From positions 240,591 to 304,590 of the forward strand of contig JAZKJV010006945.1 in assembly GCA_037367405.1 (NCBI GenBank): DNA of 64,000 nt, written 5' to 3'. Each line of letters begins with the position of its first letter. The first letter of the stretch is position 1. Shown in pieces: positions 58,978 through 64,000 of the stretch. The translations under genes were made by a program, and so were the position numbers. The notes below the pieces were generated by a model. It made no database searches. It was not told where the DNA came from and saw nothing but the letters and a program-made list of their open reading frames with translations. This DNA is from Ottelia alismoides. Taxonomy: Eukaryota > Streptophyta > Magnoliopsida > Alismatales > Hydrocharitaceae.

Positions 58978-61628
58978 TGAAGGATATGGTTAGATCCTCA
59001 AGCGCATCACGGAAGCATGAGCGTCGTATCAAATACGACGAGGAGCGACTAGTCGCACTAGTTGCTCGTTGCAGCGGAATTTAAAAAATTTCAATACGAC
59101 GAAACCACATGATCCAAGAACACTTCTCGGATCATTTCGTCTAAACCACAAACAATTAATAGGATTACCTCTTGAAGCGTGGTTGCGATCGAGTCTCTAA
59201 ACGAAGAGACCTCCTGTCTCAAGTTCGATCCGACGGAGGAAACGCTTGCGAGCGTGGGGATGAACCGCGTGCTTCTCGCAATCCATGTTGATGATCCAAG
59301 CGGCGAATCTCCTGATATCGATACACGAGATCTGACGTCTTCTTCACGAGCGAGGCGCACCGAAGGAGACGGAGATCCACTAGCAGAAGAACGGGCAGCA
59401 TAACGACGATGCCGCGACAATGGAAAACCTTTCCATGGCATCCGTGGTGGACGGCCATGAGAGGGAGAGAGAGGGCTGACATCTCTTGAGATAAAGAGAG
59501 AGAGAGAGATGCTTCTCAAGCATTATGTGTAAAGAAGAGCAATGGGGTGCCTCTCCTTTTATAGGGTTTTGGGATCCATGGATCTCAATCCATGGGACAA
59601 CACAAATCAAATGGCTCTCATTGATTGTGTTTCTTTTAATGGCTAAGATTTGTGTTGGTAAAACCAACAACAATTAATTTAATTTAATTTAAATATATGT
59701 TGATAAATCAACACAATTTAATCACAAAATTAAATCATCAATACATTGAGATAATGGAAGAGAGAAAAGGCTCCTTCCATGTGGAGAGGGGGGACGGCCT
59801 CCCTTTCCTAATGGGAGTGGTGGCCGTCCACCCTCCTCCATTAGGAAGGTGGCTATTTTATCTCTTATGCAATCTCCATTATTTGCAACAACTTTTGTTG
59901 CAAATTATTCTACAAAAATAATTCACAATTATTTTGTAGACATTGCAATCTTGCCATTGAAAAATTTGTGAATCATATTCACAACCCAAAATAACAAATA
60001 ATTTACATTGTCAATTAATTACACAATGTGTATCTAATACGCATAATAATTAATCAAACACATATAAATTATAATTAGCTCTCTCTCTCTCTAATACATT
60101 ATAAATTACATTTATAATATATTATGAATACTTGGATATTACTATCCACATTATTCTTATCCATAATAATTAAATCACATTTAATTATATTGGCTAACTT
60201 ATTCTCATGTGCTCAAATAATATGAATCACATTCACATTATTTACATCTTTGATAATCAAATCACATTTAATTATCTAAGATAACTCTCCTTATAATATG
60301 AATCAAATTCATATTATTCATGATAATTAAATCACATTTAATTATCCATTTTCTCAATGCTCGGATACATATATCAACAATAGAATTATCCATGAACTCT
60401 TTCAAGTATCATGCACTTTCTCCGCGAATACTTGGAGATAAGGACAAGGCGATTGTATTGTTCCACGTATAGTGACATGGATATTGAGATCACATCTCAA
60501 ATCCAGATCTCGGGCCTCCCATAGATGCTTGATTAAATCAAGACCACAAATCTAATCTTCTCATTGAATCTGAATCACATTCATATTAATGTCCAACATT
60601 TGGACTAAGATCAGATTACTTCTCTACTGAGAGGAGTCACTAAAATCCAGACCCGTTTCATCACTCCCTAGGAATGGAAGCGTCATGGTTATACAATCGT
60701 TTATGATCACATCACCCTCAGGCATTCCCAATACCTGTACATCCTGCATACTGGAAGACTCAGAATAAACCCGAAGTATTAGATCAACTTTATATTGTCT
60801 ACTTCAGGGTTTTATCAGTAAGTTTCTCATTCGATCATTGGGAGCCGGTATCGATCATATACTTTCCAAAAGCATATATCATACCTAGGTCTTGATCATA
60901 TACTTTCCAAAAGTATATATCAAACCTACAAATTCAGTCAAGCTTCCAAAGCGAGACGACCATGCGCATGGAATTTGATTCTTCCCAATATCTCATGAGT
61001 GAGCTCATTTCTTCCGGTTCAGTAACTGAACCTGTATGATCCCTTTGAGAGATCGTATTACTCATATGCCCTTATATGCACACCAGCGCGCCGATGTATA
61101 GACCTTGATTAGGTCATCAACCTATTGGTCTGCCAAATGTACATACTCAGACATATAGTAACACATCTGTCTCCGATCAGAGGATGTGTGCCTATATCAT
61201 GACAGCTTATGATATAGGACTTAGGTTATCTCGATCTCGTTAAGTCAACTCTTTGACCTAACTCATCCGACATCTCCGAATCTCTATTCCTATGCAGAGG
61301 ACCTGCATCAAGAGGTCGGTCAGATATCAGCCTAACTGAGATAGGATTGCCATCTCCTACTCTAGCTGGAGATCATCTCTTAATAATCATTTGACGGTGC
61401 TTGACGAGTCCTCAATCTAACTCATTAGATATTCATCTAAGCACCAGCCTCTATGATTCAATAATTGAATCAATAGCTGTATGATCATTAAGATGGCCAT
61501 GGTACATAACCCTGATTGTACTAAGGGACCTATTATGCAAATTACGTATTCTTCATTTCAGATCAGGGAATGATATTCGTAATAACATTTATTGCATAAT
61601 GGCTCGCCGTTGGCTCGCATGTCCAACA
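58978..61628 (-). repeat. A2 5' LTR (2651 bp)
   Basis: Pairs with 51003-53651, including the 41-bp duplication (60853-60929). Confidence 0.92.
59555..59564 (-). promoter_or_regulatory. TATA box of A2 5' LTR
   Basis: Minus strand CTATAAAAGG, preceded by CAAAAC; same place as CCTATATAAG in A1. Confidence 0.55.
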
Positions 61629-61633
61629 ACATG
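61629..61633. repeat. Target-site duplication of A2, right copy
   Basis: ACATG, equal to 50998-51002. Confidence 0.9.
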
Positions 61634-62928
61634 TACCTTATGGCCTTCGTCCTCCACCGCGGGAGTGGCGGTGCGTTTGGAGCTCCAACGAGGCTGCCAT
61701 AGCTCCAATGCCTTTGCTTGATCCCATATAAGGTCTGGGGAGCTCCTTGAGCTCCTGTCGATGAAGGTAGATGGGTAGAGAAGCTGCGATGGTAGCTGGA
61801 GAAGACTCTTGACCGAAGCCACGCCGGAGGCAGACATCTAGAACAGAGCTCCTCCTGAAGTCCAACAAATGATGAGTGTAGCGGAGTGGATGCCCGAAGC
61901 GATTGGGGAGTAATAGCAATCATCGAACGAAGAATGGTGAGTGGAATCTCATCCTCCTCCAGAGGAGGAGATGGCATGGAGTCGACGGGGTTGCAGAGGA
62001 AGGAGGCGATGAACGAAGGTAGCGCGAGATGGCAGATGATCAATGGTGCTCAGGAGGGGTCAAGTGATGGTGAACCTCATGGTGCGTGCGTAATTAAATT
62101 CCAAGAAAGCAAAAGAAAAGGATGGGAAGACACTTACTTGATCGGAGAAAAAAGGGGTTAGCGCATAGCTTGAGCTGAGCTTTATGCGAAGCTTGGGTCA
62201 TCGCTTGTACTTGGGCAGTGACCCTAGGGAGCTCAATGACCCCGAGTGCGGTCGTAACACGACTATCAAAGTCGTGGGTCGACACTGGCATGATCACCCA
62301 TCTTCGCGTGTCAGCTCTGTCCTACTCTGTCATAGGAGGAGGAGAACATCTAGGGCTTCAGGCATTGAATGATAGACATAGTTAGATGGCGGAGGGGGGG
62401 GGGGTGATGTATTTGAAGGAAAATTGCCGTTACAGGTGAGTGGGAGGTGATTTTGTAAGTACCGATTTAGAGGAGGGAGATGTGGTTTGAGGCAATGAAG
62501 GCTCCGCAAAGGACAGGGGGCATTAGGATTACGAAGAGGCTTTAGGTAGCTGAGAGGAGATGTGGATCAACTGCTAGAAAAGGAAGGGTGACAAGGTAAG
62601 AGAGGGGATCTTGGGATAGAGGAAGGAGATTGGAGTAGGAGATAGGTTCTAGGCTGTTGGACCTTGCGATCCAACGACCAGGAAGAGTGTGCTACGCGAT
62701 GGCTGAGATGGCATCTGGGGATGTGGATCCAAGGGAGGAGGGCTACATGTTAAAGGGCGACCACGATGGGATGATGGGATTCATCTTACGGTCGGGAGGT
62801 GAGTTGCTATGTGGAGTGCTCTAGTCCATTACATGAGCCATCATCCAATGGCTAAGATAAAAGCCAAGAGTGGGCGGTGGGGATCCCATCTGGTGGTTGA
62901 GATCGAAGGGCTGAGGGACTGCAGAGAT
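61634..62928 (-). mobile_element. E3 LTR, piece 3 (GC-rich and U3 side), tentative
   Basis: GC-richer sequence joined, after removal of A2, to 50882-51002 and thus to 28451. By nest logic it is the continuation of E3. It has a run of 11 G (62394-62404) and several 60-160 codon frames on both strands (for example minus 61558-62043) with no recognised domain. No end palindrome is seen because A3 interrupts it at 62929. A host gene fragment cannot be excluded. Confidence 0.4.
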
Positions 62929-64000
62929 TGTTGGACATGCGAGCCCACGGCGAGCCATTATGCAATAAATGTTATTGCAATTCACTCCTTAATCTGAAAT
63001 AAAGAGTACATAATTTGCATAATAGGTCCCTTAGTACAATTAGGGTTATGTACCATGGCCATATTGATGATCATACAGCTGTTGATTCAATTATTGAATC
63101 ATAGAGGCTGGTGCTTTGATGAATATTAAAGAGTTAGATTGAGGACTCAACGAGCACCGTCAAATGATTATTAAGAGATGATCTCCGGCCTGAGAAGGAG
63201 ATGGCAATCCTTTCTCTAAAGGCTGATATCTGACCGACCTCTTGATGCAGGTCCTCTGCATGGGAATAGAGATTCGGAGGTGTCAGATTAGTTAGGTCAA
63301 AGAGTTGACTTAACAAAGATCGAGATAACCAAAGTCATATATCGTATGCTGTCACGATACAGGCACACATCCTCTGACCGGAGACAGATGTGTTACTATA
63401 TGTTTGAATATGTACTTTGGCAGACCAATAGGTTGATGACCTAATCAAAGTCTATACACCGGCGCGCTAGTGTGCATATAAGGGCATATGAGTAATACGA
63501 TCTCTCAAAGGGATCATACAGGTTCAGTTACTGAACCGGAAGACATGAGCTCACTCATGAGATATTGGGAAGAATCAAATTCCATGTGCATGGTAGTCTT
63601 GCTTTGGATGCTTGACTGAATTTGTAGGTTTGATATATACTTTTGGAAAGTATATGATCAAGACCTAGGTATGATATATGCTTTTGGAAAGTATATGATC
63701 GATACCGACTCCCAATGATCGAATGAGAAATTTACTGATAGAACCTTTAAGTAGACAGTGTAAAGTTGATCTAAATACTTCAGGTTTATTCTGAGTCTTC
63801 CAGTATGCAGGATGTACAGGTGTTGGGAATACCTGAGGGTGATGTGATCATAAACGATTGTATATCCATGACGCTTCCATTCCTAGTGAGTGATGAAACG
63901 GGTCTGGATTTTAGTGACTCCTCTCAGTAGAGAAGTAATCTGATCTTAGTCCAAATGTTGGACATTGATCTGAATGTGATTCAGATGCAATGAGAAAAAA
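62929..64000 (+). mobile_element. A3: family A copia LTR in plus orientation, cut by window end
   Basis: Starts TGTTGGACATGCGAGCCC and matches the reverse complement of the A2 LTR for the remaining 1.07 kb, including the 41-bp duplication (about 63630-63705). No purine tract precedes it (GACTGCAGAGAT instead of GGGCTAGTGGGAGAT), so it is a 5' or solo LTR. GAGAT (62924-62928) would be its target duplication. Confidence 0.8.

Larger units (their letters stand above)
51003..61628 (-). mobile_element. A2: family A Ty1/copia element, minus strand, complete but non-coding
   Basis: 10,626 bp with perfect ACATG duplication. LTRs 51003-53651 and 58978-61628 (2649 and 2651 bp). The first 310 bp of the two LTRs differ at about 11 positions, so it is the youngest pair measured here. 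PBS and PPT are in place for minus-strand orientation. The interior (53652-58977) is collinear with A1 but has no reading frame above about 92 codons. Only the RT region (54185-54830) is recognisable. Confidence 0.92.

Overview
The window reads as a transposable-element nest from a flowering-plant nuclear genome. It is AT-rich, and I see no intact host gene. It holds several very large LTR retrotransposons inserted into one another, each traceable from paired LTRs, tRNA-type primer binding sites (PBS), TG...CA termini and 5-bp target-site duplications (TSDs). The species cannot be named from the sequence.

Layout. 1-9171: E1, an Athila-like element with 3.1-kb LTRs, a tRNA-Asp-type PBS and an essentially non-coding 3.5-kb interior; its left LTR runs off the window. 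E1 sits in the left LTR of A1. 9172-21233: A1, a decayed Ty1/copia element on the minus strand, interrupted at 11310-14975 by S, a solo Athila-like LTR with a perfect GTCTC duplication. 21234-23639: unassigned. 23640-23732: probable 3' end of a plant RTE-type LINE. 23733-27428: C1, a second copia lineage on the minus strand, with zinc knuckle through RNase H recognisable but many lesions. 27429 to 62928, in three pieces: E3, a minus-strand Athila-like LTR inserted in C1 gag. E3 was itself hit three times: by E2 (28452-50881), A2 (51003-61628) and A3 (62929 to the window end). E2 is an Athila-like element whose 5' LTR is split by G (29411-40009), a nearly full-length Tekay-like chromovirus on the minus strand with a TCTAA duplication.

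None of these elements could move by itself now. G has lost the protease Asp and the integrase Glu and carries nonsense codons. C1 has YVDA for YVDD. The A family has NVDD/NVDI. E1 and E2 have no reverse transcriptase or integrase at all. The two LTRs of A2 are still only about 3-4% different over the part I compared, although its interior is unreadable, which suggests mobilisation in trans.

The most unusual content is in the E1/E2/S/E3 group. Each available LTR start is a short palindrome (TGATGAATC, 3 nt, GATTCATCA). Interiors carry repeated inverted repeats of the type TATACTTAG...CTAAGTATA, each followed at once by a G-run resembling the real polypurine tract (PPT). One of these hairpins is nearly identical between E1 and E2 although their surroundings differ. 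E2 carries a long decayed reading frame with a protease-like segment and an unfamiliar Ser/Asp-rich tail where reverse transcriptase would be expected, and its LTRs contain a short intron-like segment with good splice signals.
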